35,096 nucleotides of DNA from Vicinamibacterales bacterium (GTDB lineage: Bacteria > Acidobacteriota > Vicinamibacteria > Vicinamibacterales > JAKQTR01): assembly GCA_025456345.1 (NCBI GenBank), contig JALOKU010000077.1, forward strand, positions 1 through 35,096, read 5' to 3'. Position numbers and translations under genes: made by a program. Each line of letters starts with the position of its first letter. The stretch's first letter is position 1. Below, piece by piece: positions 14,920 to 23,298 of this stretch. Below the pieces are notes generated by a model. The model saw only the letters and a program-made list of their open reading frames with translations. It was not told the DNA's origin and did no database searches.

Positions 14920-17240
14920 GCGACGGCGCCGAAGCCCTCTTCGCCAGGTGGGTCGAGCATCACGTGCTCCAGGGCGAGGAACTCAACCCCGAGGCGCTCT
15001 GCGCGGAACAGCCCGGCCTGCTGCCGGAGGTGAAGGCCCTCATCGCGCGCTATCGCGACGTCTCCGGGTCGCTCGACGGCCTGTTGCGCGCGAAGGGCGG
15101 CGCGACCGCGGCGCCGCCGGCCGCGCCGCTCCCGCACTTCGAGGGGTTCCGGACCATCGAGCGCATCGGCTCCGGCGGCATGGGGGAGGTCTACAAGCTC
15201 CACGACCTGAAGCTCGATCGCCTCGTGGCTGCGAAAGTCATCAGGAGCGACCGCGGGCGGACATCCGCCCTGGCCGGCTTCCTCGCCGAGGCCCGCGCGA
15301 TGGCGCTCTTCCAGGACCGGCGCATCGTGCAGATCCACGAGTTGCGCGACCAGGCCGCGCCGCCGGTGCTCATCATGGAGTACGTGGACGGCTTCGAGTT
15401 GGGCCGCCTCGCGCCCTCCCTGGAAGCCGGGCAGCGCGCGCGGATCGTGAAAGAGGTGTGCGAGGCCGTGCAGCACGCGCACGACGTCGGTGTGCAGCAC
15501 CGCGACCTCAAGCCGTCCAACATCATGCTCGACGCCGAGCTGCGCCCGAAGATCCTCGATTTCGGCTTGAGCTCGGGCGACCCCGCGCGCGGCCATTTCC
15601 GCGGGACGCCGCGCTATCTGGCCCCCGAGCAGCTCGACGCGTCGCAGCCCATCGACGCCCGCACAGACGTGTACGCCCTGGGCGCCGTCCTGTACGAGCT
15701 GCTGACCGGCGTGCCGCCGGTCGGCGGCGTCACCGAGGACGAAGTCGTCGCCAACGTGCGCGCCGGGGCGATCCGCCTCCCCGTGGAAATTGCGCCCGGG
15801 GCGCCCGAACCGCTCCAGGCCATCGCGCTGAAGGCGCTCGAAGCGAGGCCGCAGGATCGCTACCCGACGGCGCGCGACATGGCGCTCGACCTCGCGCGCT
15901 TCCTCGACGGCCGCCCCGTGACGGCCCGGCCGAGCCGCTACGCCAGCATCCTGACCGCCCGTATCCGCCCCCACCTCGACCAGGTCGACGACTGGCTGCG
16001 CCTCAAACTGATCCACCCCCACGAGGCCGGGCGCATCCGGTCGGCTTATGGAGCCCTCGAGCGGAGAGACGATGACTGGATTGGGGAGAGCCGGGTGTTG
16101 TCGTACTCGCAGATCGCTTTGTACCTCGGCGCGTTCCTGCTGATGTGCGGCAGCCTCTACTACTTCTACGCGCGCAGGTTCTACAACGACGTGACGGGCG
16201 TGCTGCAGCCCTTCGCGGTGCTCGCCGTGCCGTTTGCGGGATTGAACGTCGCGGCCCACCTGCTCGAGCGCCGCGCGCACAAGGCCGTCGCGGTGGCCTT
16301 CTACCTGGGCGGCATCATCCTCCTGCCGCTCTTTCTCCTCATCGCGTTCCACGACCAGGGCCTGTGGGTGGAGGCGAAGGACACGGCCGGGCAGCTCTTC
16401 CTGGACGGATCGGTCTCGAACACCCAGCTGCAGGTCACGATTCTCGTGGCGTGCGCGTGGGCGGCGTGGCTCGCCTGGCGGACGCGCACCATCGCCCTCA
16501 GCACCGTGCTGGCCGTCCTCGTGCTGTTCTTCACGCTGGCCGTGCTGTCGGACTTTGGCTTGCGCACCTGGTACGACGAGGCGAGATGGGATCTGCTCGC
16601 CCTGCACCTGCTCCCGCTCGTGCCCGTGTACGTCGCGGCCGGCCTCGCTCTTGAACGTGCGGGTTCCCCCTGGTTCGGGCGCCCGCTCTACACCGCCGCC
16701 GCGGTGCTGCTGATTGTGACGCTCGAACTGCTCGCCCTGGACGGCCGCCTCCTCTACTACCTGACCGGCATGACGCCGGTGCTCCAGGCCGGGGACGTGA
16801 GCGACACACTGCTGCTCGACACGGTGGCCGCGCTGTCCTTGAACGGTGTCCTCTTCTACCTCGTTGGCTCGCTCGCCGACCTCCGCGGCGCTGCGCTGAT
16901 GAAGCCGGCCGCATGGCTCCTGTTCACCGTGTCGCCGTTCGCGATCCTCGAGCCGCTGGCGTACCTGGGCCAGACCAAGGAGTACGCCAGGGCGTTTGAT
17001 TGGGCCTATCTCGGCCTCGCCGTTACCATCGCCCTCCTGAGCCACCAGCGCCAGCGGAAGAGCTTCTACTACGCGGGCCTCGTCAACACCGGCGTCGCGC
17101 TGTGGCTCATTACGACGAACTACGAGTGGTTCGGCAAGCAGTCCTGGGCCATCCTGCTCGTCGCCATCGGCGTCGCCGGCCTGCTCGCGGGCCTTGGCCT
17201 CGACCGGCGCGAGCGGCGGCGCTCGCGGCCGGGGTCATGA
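14916..17240 (+). CDS. Ser/Thr protein kinase with large polytopic membrane domain
   Basis: A 774-residue protein. The kinase domain (about 78-345) has every catalytic element: P-loop GSGGMG (G85-G90), K107 in AAKVI, HRDLKPSN with D197, DFG at 215-217 and the activation end GTPRYLAPEQ. The HRD arginine suggests control by activation-loop phosphorylation. Residues 1-75 form a soluble segment resembling the N-terminal extension of planctomycete kinases. After about residue 385, at least ten hydrophobic helices fill the rest, with YLGAFLLMCGSLYYFYARRF as the first. Most bacterial kinases of this type have one helix and an external sensor, so the polytopic half is unusual and may sense a membrane signal. 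It is coupled by ATGA overlap to the ECF sigma factor, its likely substrate (inference). Confidence 0.88.
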   Translation: MSDGAEALFARWVEHHVLQGEELNPEALCAEQPGLLPEVKALIARYRDVSGSLDGLLRAKGGATAAPPAAPLPHFEGFRTIERIGSGGMGEVYKLHDLKLDRLVAAKVIRSDRGRTSALAGFLAEARAMALFQDRRIVQIHELRDQAAPPVLIMEYVDGFELGRLAPSLEAGQRARIVKEVCEAVQHAHDVGVQHRDLKPSNIMLDAELRPKILDFGLSSGDPARGHFRGTPRYLAPEQLDASQPIDARTDVYALGAVLYELLTGVPPVGGVTEDEVVANVRAGAIRLPVEIAPGAPEPLQAIALKALEARPQDRYPTARDMALDLARFLDGRPVTARPSRYASILTARIRPHLDQVDDWLRLKLIHPHEAGRIRSAYGALERRDDDWIGESRVLSYSQIALYLGAFLLMCGSLYYFYARRFYNDVTGVLQPFAVLAVPFAGLNVAAHLLERRAHKAVAVAFYLGGIILLPLFLLIAFHDQGLWVEAKDTAGQLFLDGSVSNTQLQVTILVACAWAAWLAWRTRTIALSTVLAVLVLFFTLAVLSDFGLRTWYDEARWDLLALHLLPLVPVYVAAGLALERAGSPWFGRPLYTAAAVLLIVTLELLALDGRLLYYLTGMTPVLQAGDVSDTLLLDTVAALSLNGVLFYLVGSLADLRGAALMKPAAWLLFTVSPFAILEPLAYLGQTKEYARAFDWAYLGLAVTIALLSHQRQRKSFYYAGLVNTGVALWLITTNYEWFGKQSWAILLVAIGVAGLLAGLGLDRRERRRSRPGS

Positions 17241-17288
17241 GCCTGGCCGCTTTCCCGCGACCGCGGGTGGCCGAGGCGCTTTCCATCT

Positions 17289-17329
17289 GCGCGCCCTTCG
17301 GCGCGCTCAGGGCGTCCTGAGCTTGTCGA
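17289..17329. repeat. Overlapping palindromes of dispersed-repeat type
   Basis: Two perfect hairpins overlap. GCGCGCC/GGCGCGC (17289-17306, 7 bp, 4-base loop) is followed by GCTCAGG/CCTGAGC (17305-17322, 7 bp, 4-base loop) and then TTGTCGA. The second palindrome with its TTGTCGA tail resembles a widely dispersed bacterial intergenic palindrome. It lies in the 123-base gap between the kinase and ArnT-like genes and could stop transcription, although no T-tract follows. Confidence 0.5.
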
Positions 17330-17363
17330 TAGACGCGGTCGCGACCAGTGGTACGATGGCGCG

Positions 17364-19052
17364 GTGGCCGACCGCCGGATCCTGCTCGCCCTTCTTCTCG
17401 CGTTCGCGGTGGCGCCGTACTTCCTCAACCTCGGCGCCACGTCGATTATCGACGCCAACGAGGCGTTCTACGCCGAGACCCCGCGCGAGATGATCGAGTC
17501 GGGCGATTACATCAGCCCGACGTTCAACTACGAGCCGCGCCTGAACAAGCCGCCGCTCTCGTACTGGGTGGTGGCGGCGTTCTACCGTGTCGCGGGCGTG
17601 TCGCTCGGCGCGTCCCGCCTGCCCATCGCCCTCGGCGCGATCGTCATCTTCGCCACCGCGTTCCTGCTGGGCCGCCAGGCGTTCTCCACGCGCGCGGGCC
17701 TCATCGCCGCCCTCACGCTCGCGGCCACGCCGCGGATGCTGCTCTTCTCGCGCCGCATCATCATCGACGTCTACACCGCGATGTTCCTCGGCCTGACCCT
17801 GCTGTGCTTCCTCATGGCCGAAACCAGGCCCGGGAGCCGCCGCCGGTGGCTGGCGGCGATGTACGTGGCGGTCGGGCTCGGCGTGCTGACCAAGGGCCCG
17901 GTGGCCGTGGCCATTCCCGCGCTCGTCTTCCTCGTCTATCTCGCGGCGACCGGACAACTGCGCAGCCTCGGCCGCATGATGCTGCCGGCCGGCGCCCTCA
18001 TCGTCGGCGCGATCGTCGTGCCGTACTACGCCGCGCTCTACGCCCGCGAGGGCTGGGGCGCCATTGCCTCGTTCCTCCTCCAGGAGAACCTCGCGCGGTA
18101 CACCGACGGCGTCGGAGCCCCCGACCGCGGGCTGCTGTTCTACCTCCCGGTGGTCTTCGCCGACCTCTACCTGCCGTGGTCGCTCCTGCTGCCGGCCGCG
18201 CTGGCGCTCGTACCGTGGCGCGCCGTCGCGCGAGGCCGGGCGGCCGAGCCGGCCTCGGCGGACCCCGCGGCATTCACCGGCCGGGCACGGCTGCTGCTCG
18301 GCCTCTGGATTGCCGTCATCGTCGTCTTCTTCTCCCTGTCGAATGGGCAGCAAGACCTCTACGTGCTTCCGTTTGTCGTCGCCGCAGCGGCCCTGGTCGG
18401 CGGCCTGATCGACGGCTGGCTCGCCGGCGCGTGGGGGAGGAGGCTCGACCGCGCGGCGACGGGAAGCATGGCTGTCGCGGCCGTCGCCTTCGTCATAATC
18501 GGGGTGGCCGGGGCGTGGCTGACCGGAGGCCTGGCGGGCCGGCTCGACCTGGCCGGGATGATCCCCGTCGGGGCTGTCCTGGTCGCCGGCGGCCTCGGGG
18601 CCCTTGCCGCGCTGGTGCGGCGCTCGCGCCCCTCGGCGGTGGCGGCGCTCGCCGTGAGCCTTGTTGCGGCACAGTGGATCCTTGTGACGTCGACGCTGCC
18701 GGACTTCGAGCGCTACAAGCCCGTGCCGCACCTCGCGACGGTGATCGCGCAGCAGCCGGCCCGCCCACCGGCCGTGGGCACGTACAAGATCGCGGCGCCA
18801 AGCCTCGTGTACTATTTGCGCCGCCACGTGGTCGAGATGTTCGACCAGGCGCAGCTCGAGGCGTTCCTGGCCGAACATCCGGGCGGCGTCTGGGTGATGC
18901 CGGCCGAGGAGTACGAGGCCGTTCGCGCGCAGTTGCCGGTGGCCACGCGCGTCATTGCCGGCGCCCAGCGCTTCGATACGCGGTTGGGTGAGTTGCTGTC
19001 GAGCAAGCCCCTGCCCCGGCTCGTGCTCGTGACCGCGGCCGACGCAAGGTAG
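17364..19052 (+). CDS. ArnT/PMT-like glycosyltransferase (GT39/GT83 type)
   Basis: A 562-residue polytopic GT-C glycosyltransferase. The N-terminal external loop has ATSIIDANEAFYAETPREM, with the Asp-x-x-Glu pair (D30, E33) that serves as the catalytic and metal site in protein mannosyltransferases and ArnT. NKPPLSYWVVAAFYRVAG (from residue 61) and GLGVLTKGPVAVAIP are family signatures. About twelve hydrophobic helices precede a C-terminal soluble tail. It transfers a sugar from a polyprenyl phosphate to an outer-membrane or periplasmic acceptor such as lipid A; the acceptor cannot be read here. A GTG at 17364 is the only start that fits; an ATG at 17356 is out of frame. It follows the sigma/kinase pair on the same strand across a 123-base gap with hairpins. 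Confidence 0.85.
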   Translation: MADRRILLALLLAFAVAPYFLNLGATSIIDANEAFYAETPREMIESGDYISPTFNYEPRLNKPPLSYWVVAAFYRVAGVSLGASRLPIALGAIVIFATAFLLGRQAFSTRAGLIAALTLAATPRMLLFSRRIIIDVYTAMFLGLTLLCFLMAETRPGSRRRWLAAMYVAVGLGVLTKGPVAVAIPALVFLVYLAATGQLRSLGRMMLPAGALIVGAIVVPYYAALYAREGWGAIASFLLQENLARYTDGVGAPDRGLLFYLPVVFADLYLPWSLLLPAALALVPWRAVARGRAAEPASADPAAFTGRARLLLGLWIAVIVVFFSLSNGQQDLYVLPFVVAAAALVGGLIDGWLAGAWGRRLDRAATGSMAVAAVAFVIIGVAGAWLTGGLAGRLDLAGMIPVGAVLVAGGLGALAALVRRSRPSAVAALAVSLVAAQWILVTSTLPDFERYKPVPHLATVIAQQPARPPAVGTYKIAAPSLVYYLRRHVVEMFDQAQLEAFLAEHPGGVWVMPAEEYEAVRAQLPVATRVIAGAQRFDTRLGELLSSKPLPRLVLVTAADAR

Positions 19053-19219
19053 GGCCGTCGTGCCGGAGTGCCGGAAGGTCGGCGGGGCGGTTCCGTCACC
19101 CGCCGGAATCCCGATAGTTGCAGTCGTTACTGGCCAACCGGTCTTGTCGAAATCGGCCAGAAACACGCTCTTCAGGGCGGCCGGCTGTTGGCACCGCGAT
19201 TGCTGTTTATAGAGACGTG

Positions 19220-19298
19220 AGCCCACCGGTTGGGCTCTGGTGGTAACGGATGGGGGCCCGTTGCTATCGGGGAATCAACCGGTGGGCTGTTTCTTTGT
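19220..19298 (+). ncRNA. Candidate structured small RNA
   Basis: AGCCCACCGGTTG (19220-19232) pairs perfectly with CAACCGGTGGGCT (19276-19288), a 13-bp closing stem around a 43-base interior. The interior can form at least one further helix (AACGG/CCGTT). The closing stem is followed by GTTTCTTTGT, a partial T-tract. A TATAGA at 19208-19213 would place transcription start at or next to the first stem base. A possible -35 TTGGCA (19188-19193) is only 14 bases away, which is short. It does not fold as a tRNA. Alternatives are a large terminator for the glycosyltransferase gene or a small non-autonomous palindromic repeat. Confidence 0.4.
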
Positions 19299-19307
19299 AC
19301 AGGGATG

Positions 19308-19345
19308 ACGGCCGCGCCGCCGCCGATGTGCGGCGGCACGGCCGT
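19308..19345 (-). terminator. 14-bp hairpin after the phosphoesterase gene
   Basis: ACGGCCG-C-GCCGCCG pairs with CGGCGGC-A-CGGCCGT: 14 base pairs with one mismatch and an 8-base loop. It begins 5 bases beyond the phosphoesterase stop codon (19351). There is no T-tract in either direction, so its terminator role is likely but not certain. Confidence 0.5.
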
Positions 19346-19350
19346 TGAAA

Positions 19351-21942
19351 TTAGCGACGCACTGGCGTTACCGGTCGATCGCCATCGTCGTCTTTTTCAT
19401 CATCGTCGTCATCGTCATCCGGGATGGCCCGGATGAATGCAGACCGCACAGGCGGCGGCATCGGGCTCGCCGCGCCCCTCACGGACTTCCAGAGAATCTC
19501 GTTCAGTTCCAGTTCCGGAGCCATGTCTGCCTCGGCGAGGTTCATCTTCGCCGACGCCTCGGCGCCCCACGCGTTCATGGCATTCTTCTCGGCGATGTCG
19601 ATGCGCGCCGGACGGAGCTTGAATGGCGTGAGCACCGGTGTGGCCTGGAAGACGTTGTACATCGGCGTGGCCGCGGCGTCGTACTGGCTCATCGGCGGCA
19701 GCCCCAGGATGAGCTCCATCGTCCTCAGCATGCCCGACGTTGTGTAGAGCGTGCTGTCGACGGCCCCGCGCCTCGTGAACGGGCTGATGACAAACGCCGG
19801 AGACCGGTGGGCGTCGACGTGGTCCGGGCCGTTCTGGGCGTCGTCTTCCAGGATGAAGATCGCCGACTCCTTCCAGTACGGACTGTTCGAGATGGCCTCG
19901 ACCACCCGGCCCGTGGCCACGTCGTTCTCGGCGATCATGGCCCGCGGCGTCGGGTAACCCGCGCGCGTGCCGGCCGTGTGATCGTTGCCGAGGCGGATGA
20001 TGCTGAACCGCGGCAGCTTCCCGTTCTTCTCGAACTCGCGGAACTCGCTGAGCCAGATGTCGACGCGCTTGTTGTCGGGAATGGTGAGATCGTACGGCTG
20101 GAACTGGGGATGCACCAGTCCCTTCAGCCCGGGCACCGTCGCCACGACGTCGCCCACGCCGGAGTCTTTCTCGCCTTCCGGATCGGGCCCCCGCGCGACG
20201 AACTCGCCGTAGCTGCGCACGCTCACGCCCGCCCGCGTGCACGCGTCCCAGATGTAGCCGTTCATCGGCGCGGTCACGTTGCCGTACGGGTTGCGCATCT
20301 TGCCGCCGCCCTCGCTCAGATAGCGCCCGCCTCGGCTCCCGTAGTTGGTCGGCCAGATCTTCTCGACGAAGTCCGTGGCATAGGCGCCGGTTGAGAACGC
20401 GTGGCCGTCGTAGCTCACCTCGGCGTCGACGTAGAAGTTGTCGAGCACGACGAACTCCCGCGCCATGGCGTGGGCGTTGGGCGTAACCTCCTCCCCGAAC
20501 AGGCAGAGGTTCGGATCGCCGTTGCCGCGCTCGAGATCGCCCAGGATCTGGTCGTAGGTGCGGTTCTCGCGAATGATGTAGAAGACGTGCTTGATGGGTG
20601 AGGGGTCTCCCACCTTCTTCGGAATCGGGGAGGCGCCCGCGGCCGACGGCGGCGCCAGCACGCCGGCGCTTGTGAGCGGCGTCAGGGCGTAGACCGTCTT
20701 CGTCATCGCCTGCAGCGCGGCGGCGTCGGGCACCGGCACGATCGACAACGAGCCCTGCAGCATGGCGCCGGAATACTGTCCATCGCCGAACCCCGGCACG
20801 CCCGCCTGGGTGCCGCGCGGGTTGGCCGCCGACGTCAGCCCCTTGCCGCTCAGCACGAAGATCGTCTTCCCGTCCTTGCTGAACTGCGCGGCCGTCGGAT
20901 ACCAGCCCGTCGGAATGAAGCCCTCAATCACGCTGCGCCCCGGTTCGCGGACATCGGCCACCGCCACCGTGTTGTTGTCGGCGTTCGCCACGAGCAGGCG
21001 CGAGCCGTCGGGCGAGAGCCCCAGCCCGTTGGGCGTCGATCCGGGAGGCGAGTTCGGGACGAGCGCCACCGAGATCTGCTCCTTCGCCGCCATCGCGGCG
21101 ATGTCCACGACCCACACCGCGTTGGTGTTGGCGCACGCCACGAACAGCCGCTGGCCGTCCTTCGACCACGCCATCGCGTTCGGGTGCTCGCCGACGACAA
21201 CCTCGCCGCGCCGCTCGAGCGTGGCGGCATCGAACATCAGCACCTTCGCTCCGCCCCACACCGACACCACCACCGTCTTGCCGTCGGGCGAGACGAGGCA
21301 CGTGTAGGGTTCGGCACCCACATCGACCGTCGCCCGCACGAGCCCCGACTTCACGTCGAGCATCGTCAGCGCCTCGCCCAGGACGTGCACCGCATAGATG
21401 TAGCGGCCGTCGGCCGAGATGGCGATGCCGCCGACGAAGCTCTGTTCCACGGGCTCGGGCCGGTTGATGCCCGGCATCGGCTTCTGGGTGTCGCGGCCCA
21501 GGGCATACACCGCCCCCGCCGTCAGCCGGCCCGGCGTCCAGTAGAACTCGTTGACCGTCGTCTGCCCGGCGCCCGACGAAAAGACGCGGCGGCCGTCCGG
21601 GTGCCACGCGAGGCCCAGCCACGCGTGTTCCAGGTTGGCCTTCGAACTGACGTAGCCCTTGGCCAGATCGACGACGGTGAGCGTCGGCTTCGCGTAGCCG
21701 TTGTTGGTGATAATCAGGAAGTTCCCGTCCGGCGACTCGACCATGCCAAGCGGCAGGTCGCCGACCGAGAGATGCCGCCCGGCAGGCTGGATCTTCCAGC
21801 CGTTCGGCAGGAGCGTGACGCCCTTGCCGAGGCTGCCAGGCCACGTTGGCGGCGCGGGCCCCCGCTGGGCGACCGACGCCACGGCGGCGATGATGATGAA
21901 CAGGCTGACGGCGCAGATGGCGAGGAAGGGTCGGGAACGCAT
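19351..21942 (-). CDS. Secreted YVTN beta-propeller phosphoesterase
   Basis: An 863-residue exported protein. A signal peptide (MRSRPFLAICAVSLFIIIAAVASVAQ) precedes a seven-bladed propeller of YVTN-type repeats (about 45-400). The blades show recurring phrases such as SPDGKTVVVSVW, SKDGQRLFVACANTNAVWVVD and SPDGSRLLVANADNNTVAVAD. Residues 450-800 form a phosphoesterase domain of the alkaline phosphatase superfamily. It begins IKHVFYIIRENRTYDQILGD and includes AFSTGAYATDF, RLGNDHTAG and ILEDDAQNGPDHVDAHR, the likely metal and phosphate residues. The C-terminus ends in an acidic run of seven aspartates (DDDDDDDEKDDDGD) that may bind calcium or other metals. There is no clear ribosome site, and a CTAG heptamer repeat ends 12 bases before the ATG. 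The substrate is unknown. Confidence 0.88.
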   Translation of the reverse strand: MRSRPFLAICAVSLFIIIAAVASVAQRGPAPPTWPGSLGKGVTLLPNGWKIQPAGRHLSVGDLPLGMVESPDGNFLIITNNGYAKPTLTVVDLAKGYVSSKANLEHAWLGLAWHPDGRRVFSSGAGQTTVNEFYWTPGRLTAGAVYALGRDTQKPMPGINRPEPVEQSFVGGIAISADGRYIYAVHVLGEALTMLDVKSGLVRATVDVGAEPYTCLVSPDGKTVVVSVWGGAKVLMFDAATLERRGEVVVGEHPNAMAWSKDGQRLFVACANTNAVWVVDIAAMAAKEQISVALVPNSPPGSTPNGLGLSPDGSRLLVANADNNTVAVADVREPGRSVIEGFIPTGWYPTAAQFSKDGKTIFVLSGKGLTSAANPRGTQAGVPGFGDGQYSGAMLQGSLSIVPVPDAAALQAMTKTVYALTPLTSAGVLAPPSAAGASPIPKKVGDPSPIKHVFYIIRENRTYDQILGDLERGNGDPNLCLFGEEVTPNAHAMAREFVVLDNFYVDAEVSYDGHAFSTGAYATDFVEKIWPTNYGSRGGRYLSEGGGKMRNPYGNVTAPMNGYIWDACTRAGVSVRSYGEFVARGPDPEGEKDSGVGDVVATVPGLKGLVHPQFQPYDLTIPDNKRVDIWLSEFREFEKNGKLPRFSIIRLGNDHTAGTRAGYPTPRAMIAENDVATGRVVEAISNSPYWKESAIFILEDDAQNGPDHVDAHRSPAFVISPFTRRGAVDSTLYTTSGMLRTMELILGLPPMSQYDAAATPMYNVFQATPVLTPFKLRPARIDIAEKNAMNAWGAEASAKMNLAEADMAPELELNEILWKSVRGAASPMPPPVRSAFIRAIPDDDDDDDEKDDDGDRPVTPVRR

Positions 21943-21954
21943 GGGGTGATTCTA

Positions 21955-21986
21955 CTAGGGGCTAGGGACTAGGCGCTAGGCGCTAG
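21955..21986. repeat. Heptamer minisatellite, CTAG family, copy C
   Basis: Read on the minus strand: CTAGCGC, CTAGCGC, CTAGTCC, CTAGCCC, CTAG. It sits 12 bases upstream of the phosphoesterase start, where a ribosome site would normally be. Confidence 0.75.
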
Positions 21987-22017
21987 TTCCCGGGACTCGG
22001 GGGCTGTTCATCTGGAT

Positions 22018-22069
22018 GGAGCCCCGGGTCTTCAGACCCGGGAGACGACAGCACGCTGAAGCCCCCGGG
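22018..22069. repeat. Palindromic intergenic element around CCCGGGTCT/AGACCCGGG
   Basis: A perfect 9-bp palindrome (CCCGGGTCT, 22023-22031; AGACCCGGG, 22034-22042) with a 2-base loop. It is followed by a second CCCCCGGGC block near 22062. It lies just beyond the end of the TRAP operon and could terminate it. It has the look of a dispersed palindromic repeat; copy number cannot be judged from one window. Confidence 0.5.
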
Positions 22070-23298
22070 CTACGGCTGCGTTCTTCCCAGCAGGTCGAGA
22101 AGCCCCGTCGTGAGCCAGGGCACGTACGTGATGAGGAGGACCCCAACCGCGAGCACGCCCAGCATCGGCAGCGTCGCGCGGGCGATTTGCATCACCGGTT
22201 TGTTGAACCGGTACGACGACAGGAAGAGATTCAACCCGACCGGCGGCGTCAGGTAGCCCAGTTCGAGGTTCGCGATGAAGATCACGCCGAGATGCACGGG
22301 GTTGATTCCGAAGTGCGTGGCGATGGGCACGATGAGCGGCACGACCACCACGATAGCCGAGAAGATGTCCATCAGGCAGCCGACGACGATCAGAAACAGG
22401 TTGAGCGCCAGCAGGAAGAGCACGGGCGAGTCGATGTTCGTGCGCACCCACTCTGCCATCTGCGCCGGCACCTGTGCGTCGATCAGATACGTGGTGAAGC
22501 CGACGGCCACGGCCAGGATGACGAGGACGCCACCGACCACCGAAATCGAGGCGCTCATGACCCGGCGCATGTCGCCGAAGGTGTTGAGTTCACGCTGCAC
22601 GAACGTCTGGACGAGCAATGCGAAGAGCGCCGCGAGGGCCGACGACTGCACCGTGGTGGCCCCGCCGAGCAGCGAGCCCAGGATGACCACCGGCATCAGC
22701 AGTTCCCATTTCGCGTGCCACGCGGCCCGAGCCGCTTCACCGGGGCGGAACGGCGTCCGCCCGGACCCGGAGGCGATGCCCTCACGAACCCCGAGCAGCG
22801 CGAGCAGCGCCAGCATCACGAGCCCCGGCAGCAGACCGCCCACGAACAAATCGCCAATCGCCACGCCGGCCACGATGCCGTAGAGGATGAGCGGCAGCGA
22901 AGGCGGGAAGAGCAGGCCGAGCGACCCGGCCGCGGTCAGCAATCCCAGCGAAAACCGCTCGCGGTATCGATCCGCGAGGAGCGCCGGCAGCAGCAGCCCG
23001 CCCAGCGCCAGGATCGTCACGCCTGATCCGCCGGTGAACGTCGTGAAGAACGCGCACAGGGCGGCGGTCACGACGGCCGTGCCGCCTGGCATCCATCCGA
23101 AGAACGCGCGGAACAGCCGCAGCAGCCGATCGGAGGCGTGCCCCTCGGCCAGCAGGAACCCGGCCAGCGTGAAGAGGGGGATGGCCGGCAGGTCCGACGA
23201 CGTGAGCTGATCGTAGCTGCCGATGATGGCATTGGCCGGGCTGTCGCCCTGGGCCAGGAACAGGAAGACGGCGGCGCCGCCCAGCAGGCCGACACCCC
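22070..23298 (-). CDS. dctM: TRAP transporter large permease (DctM part of a broken DctQM fusion)
   Basis: The DctM-like large membrane subunit of a TRAP transporter, which uses an ion gradient to import a substrate handed over by a periplasmic binding protein. Recognisable family phrases are LPAIPLFTLAGFLLAEG, CAFFTTFTGGSGVTILALGGLLLPAL, GSLGLLFPPSLPLILYGIVAGV, MDIFSAIVVVVPLIVPIA and ELGYLTPPVGLNLF. About eleven helices are visible. Upstream of about 23298 this frame (open to 23392) becomes Arg/Gly-rich and non-hydrophobic, because it is out-of-frame DctQ sequence. There is no convincing start codon or ribosome site at the junction. The first hydrophobic segment usual for DctM is also short or missing. 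A one-base change at CCCC (23295-23298) would join it to DctQ as one protein. Confidence 0.82.

Larger units (their letters stand above)
19053..19350. other. Gene-free stretch of 298 bases between convergent genes
   Basis: No open frame here looks coding. The left half (19053-19187) shows no clear motif. The right half holds a TATAGA -10-like box (19208-19213), a 69-base inverted-repeat structure (19220-19288) and a 14-bp hairpin (19308-19345). Confidence 0.6.

Noticed and set aside
19220..19288. A tRNA, because of length and closing stem
   Set aside because: The closing stem is 13 bp, not 7. No T-loop GTTCAA-type sequence, anticodon arm or CCA context can be drawn.
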